DNA from: Linnemannia elongata
Lineage: Eukaryota > Mortierellomycota > Mortierellomycetes > Mortierellales > Mortierellaceae
DNA: 64,000 nucleotides
Assembly (NCBI GenBank): GCA_036320915.1
Contig: JAXBDG010000011.1
Span: 766,501 to 830,500 of the forward strand
Direction: 5' to 3'
The stretch's first letter is position 1, and the number at the start of each line of letters is the position of its first letter. The position numbers and the translations under genes are program-made. The notes under the pieces are model-generated. The model was not told where the DNA came from, searched no databases, and saw nothing but the letters and a program-made list of their open reading frames with translations. Positions 13,284 through 26,000 of the stretch are shown in pieces.

Positions 13284-14067
13284 TTACGCGTCATCAATCT
13301 CGTCGTCTTCTGGGGCCGACCGTCTAACCGATGTCCTCTGCTCCACTGGCTGTGATCCCAATGCCTGAACCGCCGTGTAAATGGGTCCATATTCCTACAA
13401 CAACGACGAAGAGAAATAGAAGTAAAGTTAGTATATCATTATTTGCTACGGAGTGGCGAAGGTTGAGGGAAACAATGAACAACAAGAAAAAAACAGAACG
13501 CCTATTGTTGCGCCTCCCAAGAACCAAGAATTTCTCTAAGCTTACCTCGAGTTGATGCCTGAAGCCTGGGTTGGGGTTCATACAGAACCGCTTGTTCTGG
13601 ACATAACGATATACCACATCATAATCCATTCCCGTCGCCTCCATTAAGTACGCAACTACAAACGCTGGTGACCGCGAAATACCACTCATACAATTCACAA
13701 GAACCTTCCCATCCTCGCGCAGGATAGCCTGGTCAATAAACTGCTTGACCTGTGGGAACAACGTGATTAGGTTCTGGGTTGCCGCATCCGAAATCTCGAG
13801 CTGGAGGTACTTGAAACGGTCCGGGTGATGGACCTTGAGGATCTTTGATTCCGACCCATCCCAGAGCGAGACAATGTGTGTGATGCCTGCGCGTTGGAGT
13901 TCGTCGAGGTTGCGTGTTGCAGAGTAAGGGCCAAGGAAGATTGAGGGCAGGATCTCTTGCATCTCGCGACGCTGTTCGTAGCGCCATTCGAGTACTGGCA
14001 GGTTCTCGTTAATGAGTTGGCGGTAGATGGCGATTTTGTTGTTTGCCAAAGCTGTTCCAGCGTCCAT
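13284..14067 (-). CDS. STYX-family dual-specificity phosphatase with an intact Cys
   Basis: Two exons, 13546-14067 and 13284-13394, join in phase to give 210 residues, close to the usual STYX length. The N-terminal block YEQRREMQEILPSIFLGPYS and the later RFCMNPNPGFRHQL match STYX better than other dual-specificity phosphatases. Animal STYX is a pseudophosphatase because glycine replaces the catalytic cysteine (HGNAGISRS). Here the loop reads VNCMSGISRSP, at about residues 124-134, so Cys and Arg of the CX5R motif are both present, but the usual preceding His is Asn. The protein may therefore be active, perhaps with altered cysteine pKa. The short second exon adds the tail EYGPIYTAVQALG and an acidic C-terminus. 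In animals STYX binds ERK and FBXW7; whether that applies here is unknown. Confidence 0.85.
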
Positions 14068-14659
14068 ATTTTTTTTTTTGTTGCGAGAAGGTGAGTTGTT
14101 GTTGTTCTGTGATTGTTCCTGTTTGTCGTGAGAGTGTCTCTGTGTATAAGTTGCCTCTTGTCCTGTAATGCAAAGAGGATGAGTGGAAGGCCCTGGGAGA
14201 TAGTGGTGGCGGCAAGGAGATGGTTGAGAGTGAAGAAAAAAGAAAAGGGAGGAAGGGGAGCGAGCCTAAGCGAACAAAAAGCGGTGACCACAAAACCTTG
14301 AACGAGCCGCTGCGACGCCACCATTTCCTAAACTAACTTTTTTTTTTTTTTTTTTTTGTCTTTTGGCATTTTGCCATCGCTCCTTTGTTCCTGAGAGGCA
14401 GGCATACTTCGAAAGAAATATTTCACACTCATTTGACATCCAAGAAAGCTACACCTTTTGTGATATACTTGTTGACTTCCAACTTGCACCTTCCCACGAT
14501 CATCGCCAATGTTGACTGCCTCGCACCCAAGGCGACTTAAGTGTTTTGATTATGTATTACGAATGGGGTTTATTGGAACAAGGTAATGGAGTTGACAACT
14601 CTAAGTGATAGGGAATATTTTTGTTAAAACAGGGCTGTTGTGTCGAACTGTCCATTACT
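14068..14659. other. Intergenic region upstream of the STYX-like gene
   Basis: About 590 bases between the STYX-like start and the 3' end of the EF-hand gene. The stretch next to 14067 should hold the STYX promoter and leader. A poly(T) run lies at about 14339-14357. No gene is seen. Confidence 0.55.
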
Positions 14660-16103
14660 TTACACAATGTGCTCGCCGCGGAGCTTCTTCTCGGACTTCT
14701 GCATGATCTTCAAGAACTCCTCGAGGCAGATACGGCCATCGCCAGAGACATCGGCCTCGTGGACAATCTCGTCAACATCGGCCTATTGCAACAAAATATA
14801 GAGATAGAGTACGTGATTAGAAAAAGGGCGTCTTGGTGGCAAAAAATAATGACGTTCTTTTCAAAAGAGTCATTGCAAGGAGAAAACAAGTATCTTGATA
14901 GTTTACCTCGGAGAGGGCGTTGTTGCCAAAGTGCTGGAGGGCAGAGCGGAGCTCGGCAGCGGAGACGTTGCCGGAACCATCCTTGTTGATGGACTTGAAG
15001 AGGGCAGCGTAGGCATCATCGGAGGTCTCGGCACCCTTGTGGTTGTTGGCCAAGAGGGCGGTGAAGGCCTTGAAGTCCAAGGGCTGGGTGGGGAGGGTAA
15101 CCTTGCTGGTCAACTCGGGGTTGTTGAGGAGCTATAATGTTTAGGGTGAATAGAAAAGAGAGCAAGGTTAATGGTGTGTTGTAGACAAGTGTGTGATGCA
15201 TCGAAAATGCGGGGTAGTTTTTTTTTTTTTTTTTTTCTTGAGTGATTTGCCCCGGAGGAATTCCTAGAAGGGATGTTTTGTGTGTGTGAATGTTTCTGTG
15301 TTTGTGTAAACAATAACGGGCAGAAGAAATGAAAAATGAAAGATGCTCCCATCTCTGATGTTGTAAATATGTCCTGTCGAGTATGAAGATAGAAAAAGAA
15401 TGACGGGTGCCGTATCCCATGAACAATCTCGCGTTATCTTTTGAGGGTAAGGAAAAAGTCGACAACCTTCAAAAGTTAAGAGAAAAATAATCGCTCAAAA
15501 CACAAAAAAAAAAGGACAAAAAGGTTGACTCGTCTGATCTTTTCATTCCAATTGGATGTCGTTCGTGCTCAGGCACTTGGGACTTGGGGAGGACATTCCT
15601 GTTATTTTCTTTGTATACTACCACCCCCCAATGGTCCAATAACTCGCATGGAGGGTGAAAAGTCTTGTCGAGTATTGTCGAGTTGGATCAACTTTGAATA
15701 CTCTCCGTGATTCTTTTAGCTCGGTCGTCAGCAGTGATAAAAGTCGACTCCATCCAGTTTCAGACACGACTCAAATATCAGGACCACGTTGTTCGATCAA
15801 TCGGACAACAGCAGCATAAATAACTTATCGCTCAGCAAGCCCTCGTTCAAAATGAGGGAGGCTGCGAAGAAAGAAGAAGAAAGACAAGAACACTGGGGCA
15901 GCAGTAGGAATGAAAGGAAAATGAAAGAGAGAGGGTTGAAAAGAGGCGGAGAGTGCGTGGCTGGTTAGAAAAGACGTGAGAGAGCAGAAACGTACGGCAA
16001 GGAAGTTAGAGAAGGCCTGGGGCTGGATGGTGCCAGAGTTGGTGGGGTCGAAGAGGGCAAAGGCCTCCTTGAACTCGATTTCCTGGGCGTGGGTGAGAGA
16101 CAT
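14660..16103 (-). CDS. EF-hand calcium-binding protein, calmodulin/light-chain-like
   Basis: Three exons (15996-16103, 14907-15131, 14660-14782) join in phase to give 151 residues, the size of calmodulin or a myosin light chain. Exon 1 starts MSLTHAQEIEFKEAFALFD, a calmodulin-type first helix, but loop 1 (DPTNSGTIQPQA) ends in Ala instead of Glu and loop 2 is replaced by a Pro/Leu-rich stretch. Loop 3 (NKDGSGNVSAAE) and loop 4 (DVSGDGRICLEE) keep near-canonical spacing with Glu at position 12. So only the C-terminal lobe is likely to bind calcium, as in some light chains and calmodulin-like regulators. The partner, whether a myosin IQ motif or another target, cannot be told. The first intron (15132-15995) is 864 nt, far longer than most introns in the window. 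Confidence 0.75.
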
Positions 16104-17964
16104 GTTGGATGAGTGTGTGTTTTGTTGGGTTGGGTTGATGGAAGTGTGGATGATGATGAGAAAAGAGGAGAGAAAAAAGAAAAGAAAAGAAAAAGAGAAG
16201 AGGAAAAACGTCCGTTGTCTGTCCCTGAGACTTTTTAGGCGCAATATTTTGCCCTCGACCTCCTCAGGCACCGTTCCAGTCCATCCAGTCCAGTCCAGGC
16301 ACAAAAATCATATTCAAAAATCACTGCCCAATCCAATCGCATATCACGGTGCCCTTGGAAATCATTCGTTGCTTTCTGTCCCCCTGTCCGATCCATCCGT
16401 CTCGAATGGCTAGGATAAATAACCACTCCCTTCCCTCCCATCTCAGATTGCGAGGGGCAATGTGTGTGAATGTGTCGTCGTTGAATTGGGATCTGGCCCT
16501 CGTTATTTGATTTTTCTTTCTCCCTCTCTCTCGTTCCCTTTTGTCGCTGCTTCAAATGGCCTCTCTTAAACCCCTCCTTCTCTCTCTTTTCATCTTTCTC
16601 ACCCTCTATTCTAATTCTTTTCTTCTTCATTTTTCATTTCTGCTGTCGATCAAAAAAAACAACAACATAACAAGTTTCGCTAATCCAAACGCTAGAACAG
16701 CAGGAGCTCTTTGATCCACCAAAATGGCAAGAAGCATCTTAAGGGCACGATCGCAACGCAGCAAAAAAAAAAAAAAAAAAAATGAAAAACTTGCTCCCAC
16801 ATTGCGAAGCTACACGTCAAAAAAATGAGGGGAACTGAACGATTGTGTGTGAAAAAACCATCAATAGGGGGGATAAAGGCACCAGCGTACTGTAGTAGTA
16901 TGAACACCTGTTCATCAAAGGCAAAAAAGAAGTGGGCTCGTTAAACATAAAAAAAAAACTTCACGGAAAGATACGTCTTTGTCCCTTTGCCTTTGCTCTA
17001 TTGCGGGAGAAAGCTATTGCCGGGGTGCTTTTTGCGTTATTTATTTTTCTCTCACAACCCACCACAACCCACCCACCCAACTCATTGTGCATGAAGTGCT
17101 CTCTCTCTCATACAGATGGTGCTATCCTCCTCGAAAAAAGGCGAACATCAACGAGGCGAGAGAGTACGAGACATATCTCTCGTCCCTGTTCCTGTTCTTG
17201 CTTCTGTTCTTGTTCGCCCCTCCAAACCTTGTTTTATTCCCTTCCTCCCTCTCTGACTATTTTTCTTTCTTTTTCTTTTGGCCGTTCTTCCTTCTCGATT
17301 GAATAGACGAGAAATGCAAAAAAAAAAAAATAAAAAAAAAATGAAAAATATTCTTATTCCATTTTGACATGAATAGGCTATTCACGCCTGGGGTGCCTGG
17401 TACCTGGTAATGTACTCTGGCACGAAACCCACACTTAGTTCAAGCACATCAGCAATCCCTCTTGGTCTCATATCTTTCCCGTTCCTCCATGTTCCTCTAG
17501 ACTGTTCTCTCTTCAAGAAAGCCTGTTTGAAGATGTGAAGATATGAATTTGATCTTGCAAAGTAAGTGTCTTTTTGTTTACTCTGTCGTTTTTTTTTTGG
17601 CCGCTGTTGCCATTTGTTATTGTTTTTGTTGTCAAGAAGATAATTAGATTGGCGCATAAGGAGGGAAAGAGAGAGAGAAAAAAAAAAAAAAAAAAAACTC
17701 TATTCGTTCATCGAATAACTCAACTAAGAACTGGTCGTGTGCCACACAATACAAGTTCGACAAGGGTAGTTCTTTTATCTTGTCTGGATGAACACGTTTT
17801 CGACAACCTCAAGTAGTCCTGTTTATTTTCGGAAAAACAAACGTCGCTCTGCTCAACACAAACATACACTTTTCAATCGCAATCTTTGATTCATAATTCG
17901 CCGTAAGTACCCACTCATTCCTGTATGCCGTTTAATGCTGATAAAAACAAAAACAAAAACTCAT
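16104..17964. other. Intergenic region upstream of the EF-hand gene
   Basis: About 1.9 kb. It holds the EF-hand promoter side (16104 onward, pyrimidine/purine-biased) and the 3' flank of the FYVE-RING gene. It contains several homopolymer runs (near 16761, 17317-17340 and 17681). Reading frames here are short and low-complexity, and none looks like a gene. Confidence 0.55.
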
Positions 17965-20900
17965 CTAACGGTAGTGAACAGGACATGCTTTGCCATGTTG
18001 AAGCCAGCTATGGATGCAATGGCGGTGGTATGTGCACAGACAGTTCAATCGCGCCACCGTCCGTCCTATCAAAGCAAGTATTACACATTATATTCATTAG
18101 ACAAAGTGAATAAGGGGATATGAAGTCAAGAACAACACCATATGAAACACAAGGACTAAGGACGTGAACGCTTACCTGCTACAAACTCTTCAAAACAAAT
18201 AGCACATTCCTGATCAACCAAAGGCGAGTCGGCAGGGAGTTTGTACACTAAAGAACAAACAACGATAAAAAAAACGCGAGGATTTACCAATAAGAATCGA
18301 GCATTCACAGGGTTCGACAAAAGGTCTCTCAGCAATCATCCGCAGAATACACGCACACGAGCGGGGAAGCAAAAAAAAAAAAAAAAAAAAAAAAAGGTGG
18401 AATGGTAAACATACCGATGTAGCGGACATTGTTGATCGGCTCCCGTCCCTGACCTGGCTTCCCTTCGAGGCATTCCTGAACGTGAGCCTCTTGAGCAGCT
18501 TTACCGCCTTCCATGCCAGCCAAAATCGCGCCACAAACAGGACACTCACTCATGAGCGAGCTCGAGCTCGCATTGCGAACCATGGGTGTAGGGTGAAGGT
18601 TGGATGAGCTCGAGCTCCTTGAAGACGAATGAGACGTCATATCCTGACCATAGGCCGGATTGTGCATGTACACCCCCATACTACCGTCCACCCGGCCGGG
18701 ACTAGACGAAAGAGGTGCTCCAGAATGTACCCCAGACTGGCCATGGAGGGCCCGAGCATACTGTTGCTGCTGGGGATAGTACTGCTGCCGCGTTTGGGAT
18801 CCCGAGCCGGATTGCATCGAGCCAGAGCCAGACCCATTGTTCATGTTTCCAGAACGACCAGAGCTCAATGTCATATAACAAGAGTCACAGACACGATAGC
18901 TTTGGAGAGTGCCTCGACGACTCAGCGCTTGGTGGTTAATGTATGCTTCGCTAGACGAAGGATCGTACACGACCATTGAAGGATGAAGAGTCGCACGATG
19001 GCTTGAGCAACGATCACAGACAACATGACCGCAACGACGACAATGGTGCCGTCTCAGCCAGAGAGAAAACTTGCGGTGGCACTCCTTGCAGTCGATAGCT
19101 TTGTGGTCGGACTCCCACTTAGCCTCCAGGACTGGAAGGTGACCAGGGTGGTACTGAGACTGTTGGGGTGGTAGCGACGAGCGACTTCTACTCGAAGGGC
19201 GTTCCTGGGATGGACCTTGGTTACTAGCCTGCATAGACGAAATGTGTCGAGGAGAATCGACCGATCCTACACCTGGGCTGAAGGCGCCACTGGTTTGGTG
19301 TGATGAACTTGGTGAACCACCAATAGGACATTCTGCAAGCCTTTGCTGCAGCTCTGGTGGAATGGCGTAAAGGTTAGCTTCCTGTTGACTAGTAAGCTGT
19401 CCTGAAGCAGACGGACTGGATGAGAGTGGCTGCGCAGAAGTTGATGTAGCCGTGGGTCTTGAACTGGAAGATGATGGTGTTGCCGATCGTGGACTTCTGG
19501 TTAGACGTGCCATTGGGAAAGGATCCACATTCGTTGCAGCCGGTGATGGACTGATAACGGCTACCTCAGGGAAGCTCTGAGTCGGAATGGGGATGGGTAT
19601 ATTGGCTGTAGTCTCCTGGACAATCGCATCCTGATCTGGCGACTCCACAGTGTCGGCTGCGCTGGATTCCTCTGCGTCTGCGACGTCGGCGACGTCGGCG
19701 ACAGCGGACTCTAGTGACAACTCGGACAGCCCCACTTCCGCAACAGCACCCAGTCCAAGTTGTTCATCGGCTCCTACAGCGTCCTGAGAATCTTCCTCGT
19801 CAGAAGCCGATTCCAATTCAGGTGGGACTTCAAGTCCAAGTGCCTCACCGTCTCGGTTCCCCGCTCTTTCTTCTGTTTCGAGACCGTTGGCTGGACTTGA
19901 AAAGCTTCCTTCGCTACTCTCAGATGAACCACCAGCAATATGTCCGTTCTGTGAATGTATGATGTCGTCCACAGACTCTGCGTCCGTAGGTGTTGACCTC
20001 TGAAGCGTCAAACTGCGCAGCTCATTACTCGATCCTTGGCTGCTGTTGGGTGAACGAGTAGCGAGTGACGGCCGTGGCGTCTCCAGTTCCAATTCCTGAA
20101 ATGCACCGTTGGTTTCTTCTTGCTCTCGAATCAACTCCATCAACTCTTCCGCATGCTGGAGATACTCTCTCACCAAAGATGAGGCCGCCAGTTTGGTTGA
20201 AGGGTCATTGTCGACTACCGAGAATATCGAATACATAACACGATAGAATTAGTAAATGAATGAAGTGGGAACCTACATTCACAACAAAAGAGTACAGAGT
20301 GCCTACCTTTGATGCCTCTCAATAAAATCTGAATGGCTTGGCGATATCGAGAGAGCTCCTGGGACGTATCGGCAAACTCTTCCTCTGGTCTCAGTGCAAG
20401 AGTAGCCCTCTTCATGTAGTTTCCAGCCATTTCCTGCGCTATCGAAGGCAATCCAGCCTCTGAGCTCTCTGTTCCTTCTTCTGTTGAGCCGATCAGATCC
20501 ATCCTTTTCTTCATCACTCGGATCCACCTTCTTCGCCGCACCCAGTTTGTTCCCGATGTAGGGGCTGTGGCTGTCCATGAGTGGTTGGCCTCTGTCAGAG
20601 ATTTTCCGTACTGCCAGCCTTCAGGATCAACTCTTGGGTCCGTCTTGTCGATTACCCACTCTGTCATCCAGAACCATCCTCGCTGCATGTTCGCCTTCGC
20701 GTTTAAATTTCCTGTGGAAGAAATAAGAGGCAAGTGGACGTCGTCCTTGGTGGATGGCCGTCCGCTAGGCAGGGACCAAGGGCCACAGAAATCCTGCTGA
20801 GAAAGGGCGGACGCAGAAAACTTGGGTGCCATGAACGAGAGAGCGAAGGATCCAGCTGCTCTCTGGTTTTCATGAACAGTGACAAGAACTGTGCTATGCA

Positions 20901-22259
20901 GGGCAAGTGGGTCATAGATTTGGTCGTCCGAGGTGTGTTCTTCTAGATGAATGATAAGGAAACTCCTAAGGTTTAGAAGTAGAAGATCTTACGGTAGATA
21001 CACTCCATCAAAATGAAAATTGCAAGTGACTCACCCTTCCACCATTGTTTTTCGCTGCTTTGAAGAATGTCGCATAGGTATGCTTCGCTGTTGGCAGCGG
21101 CAACATCATATGCCATTTCCGAAAAGGTGTTTTTGAGGAGCGGGTTAGCTCTGGCGTGATTTAAGAAGTAGAGCACCATGGCAATGTCGCCTTTGGAGGC
21201 AGCGTTAACTATTTTCAGACCAAAACAGTTATTCAGGATAAAATTATTTTGATTAGAGGGGCGCAGAGCATCCTTCGACAATGACGTTTCTTTTGTTGGT
21301 CATGGTTGAGAGCGATGGAACTCTTGTTCGTTAAACAATAATACAACACTTTTGCACTTACTTAGAGGGGTGTGTCCCATTTTGCTCCTGGCATTGATGT
21401 CAGCCTCACCCTTCTCCAGCAGGACTTGGGCGATGTCGATAAATCCTTTTGAGCTGGCATTGTGTAGCGCTGTCCATCCATCCTTGTCTCTCTGGTGTAC
21501 GTTGGCCCCGCGCTTCAATAGAAAGCATACCACTGCGAGGCTCCCTGCATATGAGGCTTTCAAAAGAGCCGTCTATATCACAAATCGACACGGTTTGATT
21601 AGAGAGGAAAACACCTATAGACACGCTGCCATTGTTTCGGCTGAGGACGGTCCAACAAAACTCTTGGGCTCGTGCCAAAAAAAAGGCAGAATATCCACGA
21701 GTCCTACCTCTCCTTCGCGATCCTGGGTATCAACACCTGCTCCCGCCTGGTCAATGAGAATCCGCACAATATCATCGTGACCGCGAGAGGCTGCAAAGTG
21801 AAGAGGGTTCATGCCAGTCGCCGAGGATATGTTGTCGATCGAGTCCTTAAGCTGAGGCAGCCGCAGGATAATTTCGCGAACCTGTTCGGCATGTCCATTG
21901 ACGCAGCCATCAACCAATTTCGCCCATGCAGTGTCTTCCGAGGAGTCCTCTGTATAATCCTCCCCTGTGACAGTGGTAGCCCCTGAGATATGGTCGCGCA
22001 CGGATTCGTCTCTTGATACAGTACTTGTTTCAAGTCCATTCGTGGTCGAGATAGAATGGTTGGTCTCCCCAAGTCCAAGTGGGTCTGTGAACTGGCGAGA
22101 ATTCGAGGGTGAAGATGAGCCTGGGTTGGGCACGGCTGCAGGCGCTGGCAGTTTTATCGAGTCCAAGTGTGTGCTCCCGTAAAAATCGTGGCTCTCTCCT
22201 GGAACGGGAGGGTGTACGAACTCTGGTATGGATCCTGGTGACACTACAGCAGCAATCAT
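17965..22259 (-). CDS. Ankyrin-DysF-FYVE-RING protein, probable endosomal E3 ubiquitin ligase
   Basis: Seven exons join with matching phase at every junction: 21708-22259, 21362-21572, 21035-21208, 20307-20942, 18415-20214, 18176-18247 and 17965-18065, giving 1,181 residues. Domains in order: Ser/Pro-rich start; ankyrin repeats about 110-310 (MNPLHFAASRGHDDIVRIL, GWTALHNASSKGFIDIAQVL); DysF domain about 330-450 (VHENQR, RGWFWMTEWVID, NWVRRRRWIRV); MIT-like helices about 490-545; a long acidic/Ser-rich linker; FYVE finger about 885-965 (WESD, RRHHCRRCG, YRVCDSC); a CPVCG zinc motif; and a C-terminal RING split over the last exons (ECAICFEEF, then CTYHRHCIHSW and ACPVHY). FYVE binds PI3P and RING recruits E2, as in yeast Pib1, so an endosome- or vacuole-linked ligase is likely. 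Ankyrin and DysF parts may select cargo or organelle. I know no described protein with this architecture. Confidence 0.85.
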
Positions 22260-23001
22260 TTGTCCAGTAGTGGCGAATGTGCGAAGTGTGAGAATTTGGG
22301 GTGTCGACGAGATCTAGAGAGAGCGAGCGAGCGAGAGAGAAGTAGTTGCAAAGGTAGAGGACATGGTTGAGTGTCATGTGGTTTACGGTACAATCTTCTG
22401 GTTCAAGCGAGGTTTGACTGCGAGCGGAGTGTCAGACATTGTGCTGTCTTGGTGCGACTTTTTCTGTCTGATTGTTCTTTTTCAGAATGTATTGTTCTCT
22501 GTGCTTACAGTTGACCGAATGGGAGAATGTGTCCAGGATGAGTCGGTCTTGGTAGTGTTGGAGAGAAAAAAAAAGAAAGAGGGTTGAGTGCGAGTGTGAG
22601 TGAGCGAGTGGGTGAGTAAGTGTTCGAAGAATGTAATGGCACAAGAATGAGTTGGCCACACACTCTTTGCTCAGCACGTACACCTTCACCAATCAATCCA
22701 GTATCATACGTGGAAGCAGTCATGTGATCCACGCGCATGCCCAAACAACTTTGCAAACTGTTCAAGCACTCTCTTCTTCCTCTATTCAAACACTCCTTTT
22801 GGTCTGTCGTTTGACCATTCGCCACCAATTCAAACGCATTCTCCCTTCGGCAGCTATGCTCCTTCTCTAAACCTCGTCGGAGACCCTCAGACAACCACCG
22901 AATCCCGCTTCCTGACATATCAAACACCAGCACCTCCCCATCAGGATCACACCCCAGGGCAGACAAGCAACGAGCGTCGGCCAGCCCAGCCATTCGCCAC
23001 C
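22260..23001. promoter_or_regulatory. Shared divergent promoter region, FYVE-RING gene and DBF4
   Basis: 742 bases separate the two start codons, which face away from each other. The DBF4 side ends in a pyrimidine-rich leader and a good context around its ATG (CACCATGG). A GAGCGAGC-type purine stretch lies near 22318-22345 beside the FYVE-RING start. I could not identify specific factor sites such as an MCB box with confidence. Confidence 0.5.
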
Positions 23002-26000
23002 ATGGCCGATCGTCCCTTGAACCCTGCCCTCCAAAGGGCGCCACTCCAGGAATCTAGAGCACACAGCAATATCAACCACCTTCGACAGCAACTTCACGGG
23101 ATAAACACCCTCAACCCTCACCATGGTCTCGTCAACAAGCCAGGCCAGGAAGTTAGCTTTACTCGATCGTCCTCGGCCAACCTACCCGTCAAGCCAACCA
23201 TGGCGCCCCACATGGACAAAGACACAACGCGCCAACGAATTGCCCTGCAGCAAAAGCCCCTTACCAGCAATAACGCGCAGAACACGAAAGCGCCACCTGG
23301 CTCAGCTCGCGTACAATCCAATCCAATGCACAAGCCCAAGCCAGTGCCCTTTCCTGGCTTTACATCGACGACTCCAAGTTATACCCGGTCTGATGCGAAT
23401 ATCGAGAACCAATTTCGATCCCAATCACAACATACTGATTACGCTCAGCACCTGCCGCAACCTCAGGACACCGAGCCTCGCTCTCAGGCCAAACACAAGA
23501 ACCGCGTCAGTGCAGAGTACGGATCTCCCGAATGGACTCAGCAAATGGCAAATGTCCTCCCAAGGTGCCGCTTTTACTTTGACTCTGTCGACCCATCCAT
23601 GATAAAAAAGATATCTGATGTCGTTCGCAGACACAAAGGCGTAAGTCATAGATCTTGAAGGCTTTCTCTTAGTTAATTTTTACGGACACAACTTCTTACT
23701 TGTCATACACCCAATCGATATTTATTAGGCAACGACCTCATTCTTCTCGAATGAAGTAACTCACATCATCACAACACGCCCAGTACCTGATGAGAGTGTT
23801 TTGGAGCGGATCAGGAACCAAGACAACGCCGAGCAATCTGCGACAGCACAGTTGGATCACAGGAAGAATAACACCAAACCCTTAACTCAGCAAGTCCCCA
23901 ATGCTGAGATGGGCATCCTCGTCAAAGCACTCAGCCTGGGGATAAAAATCTGGACTCTCGACTTGACATTGAAGCTCCTTGCTCCTTTGGCGCCTGGGCT
24001 AGCCAAGCAGACCGATGACCGCAAGCTCAAGGACATGCTGCAGTACGAAAAGGTCCATGGAGTTGCAACAGCACATATCGACAACTCGACAAAGCCGGAT
24101 TTTTACGCGTTCCAGGGGAAGTATGTACTGGTGGACGACACGACTGGCTATTATCGCACTATCATGGCCTATGATTTCACCGCCAAGCCATCTCCAACTG
24201 GGAAGCAGCCGTGGCCAAGACTCTACATCCAAGATTCCGACAGGAGCCCTTTCTGCCTCATCGAGCCAGTCACCAAGGCATCCGAGAGACCAACCGGAGA
24301 ACGGGACGACAAGGGACAGGAAATCAAGCAAGACAAGGATCTCTCAAACGCTGTTCAGGATACTCGACCCGCCGATGACCAAAAGCTGTCTCCCTCCGCC
24401 ATGGCTTCTGGACTCGTCAACTCCATTACCTCGAATATTATCTCGACTACTACCTCGACCGCGTCCAAGCCTGCTGCAGCCAACCCTCAACAGGACCGCA
24501 GAGTGGAGCAGCTTGAGAAGCGTGCGCTCAATGCGACCAAGGTGGAGGCTGCAATTTCGGCCGACTTTGTCAAAAAGCACGAATTTGCGCGACCTCTCGA
24601 TGTTGTACGGCCAGATACGGGGAGTAATACTGTGGGTAACGCAACACAGGACATAGGACCCGGCAGAGAGTCGATAGCAGATGCTGGAAGCAAAATGCAA
24701 CCGCCGACTTTACCCGTCAAGCATATCCATCCAGGACTTGCCATCTCTGCGAACAACGAGCGTGCCGTGGCCCATGGCCACGATACTCTGGATCCCGTAA
24801 GGAGAGAGGCGAATAATGCCCAGCCAGCCCACCCTGTACTAGAGGCACCTATCAGCCACACTGCGAAGCACAAGGAAGCCAAGGACTACCGGAAGCAGCG
24901 TTACTGCGAGAACTGTCGAGGGTTTTTTGAGAACTTTGAAAAGGTATGGCGATGACAATTCATGCAGAACTGGTAGATTTGCAAAGCCCTGTTGCCACAT
25001 TGCTAAGCGTTTTTCTAATTGTCCTATATCATTTGTAGCACATTGAGACTCCAGCGCATCGAAAGTATGCTCATGATGCTTCCAAGTTTGCGCAATTGGA
25101 TATCCTCTTGACCAAGCTGCAGCGCAAGCCCAGGATCTCGTCTGGCCTTTCAGAGTTACCGACAAACCCCCCTGCACCGGCTGAACCCGAACCGAGTGAC
25201 AGCACCTTCTCTATGAATGCGACTTTTGATAAGCCCGTGATGCCTGACCTTGATCCCGTCTGCGAGGTCAACATTCAAGAAGGGATGGATATTACCCCCC
25301 ATATCCAGGAGGTTTTGATCGCTGTGGATATACCTACGTTGCATCCTGAGCAGGACGTATCACGAGAGCATGACGTGTCACGAGAGCTGGACGAGATGGT
25401 GCAGGAGACGCAAAAGACAACTGACAGACCGCATGGTCGTCAGGATGTTGGAGAGGACGAGGGAATTGTTGAAGACATGGATGAGGAGGGTGCTCCTAGA
25501 GAGACGGAAGATCAGGCCACCTTGATCTTCGAACCCACTAGGAACGCTGTCGAGGTTGGCGATATCGCCGACGAGTTATCTTCAGAGATGTCACAGCTAG
25601 GTCTTTCGGAGCGAGGCGTGAATCGGTTTAGCGATCAGCCAAACGATACAGGGTCCGTAGCGCCATTCGAAGCTCAGGAGGAGAAGGGGGCAGAGGAGGG
25701 GGAACATGAGGAGGAGGAAGAGACGACGGTGGTAGAGACGGTGCCCCCAAGCGATCTCTTGGAGGATAAGTTGGTCGCTCCATCTAGTCTCCAGAAGGTC
25801 CTTCGGCACGAGTTTCGTTTGCCTGGCTCTGACAGGAGTGGGCTATCGGATAGCAACGCTACCAGCCAGCTTGAGACGGATACTACTCAGCCGGACGACC
25901 GCTTCCTGGACCGCTCGGCTTCGGCAACCGCTTCTGTAGATGATGGCCTCTCCACTCCCGTTCGACTCCGCTTTGACACTTCAAGCACGGTTGCCAGTCC

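Noticed and set aside
20973..21000. Direct read-through or a short exon between the ankyrin and DysF exons
   Set aside because: These options leave a phase mismatch or a stop. The donor at 21034 with the acceptor before 20942 restores phase and the DysF start.
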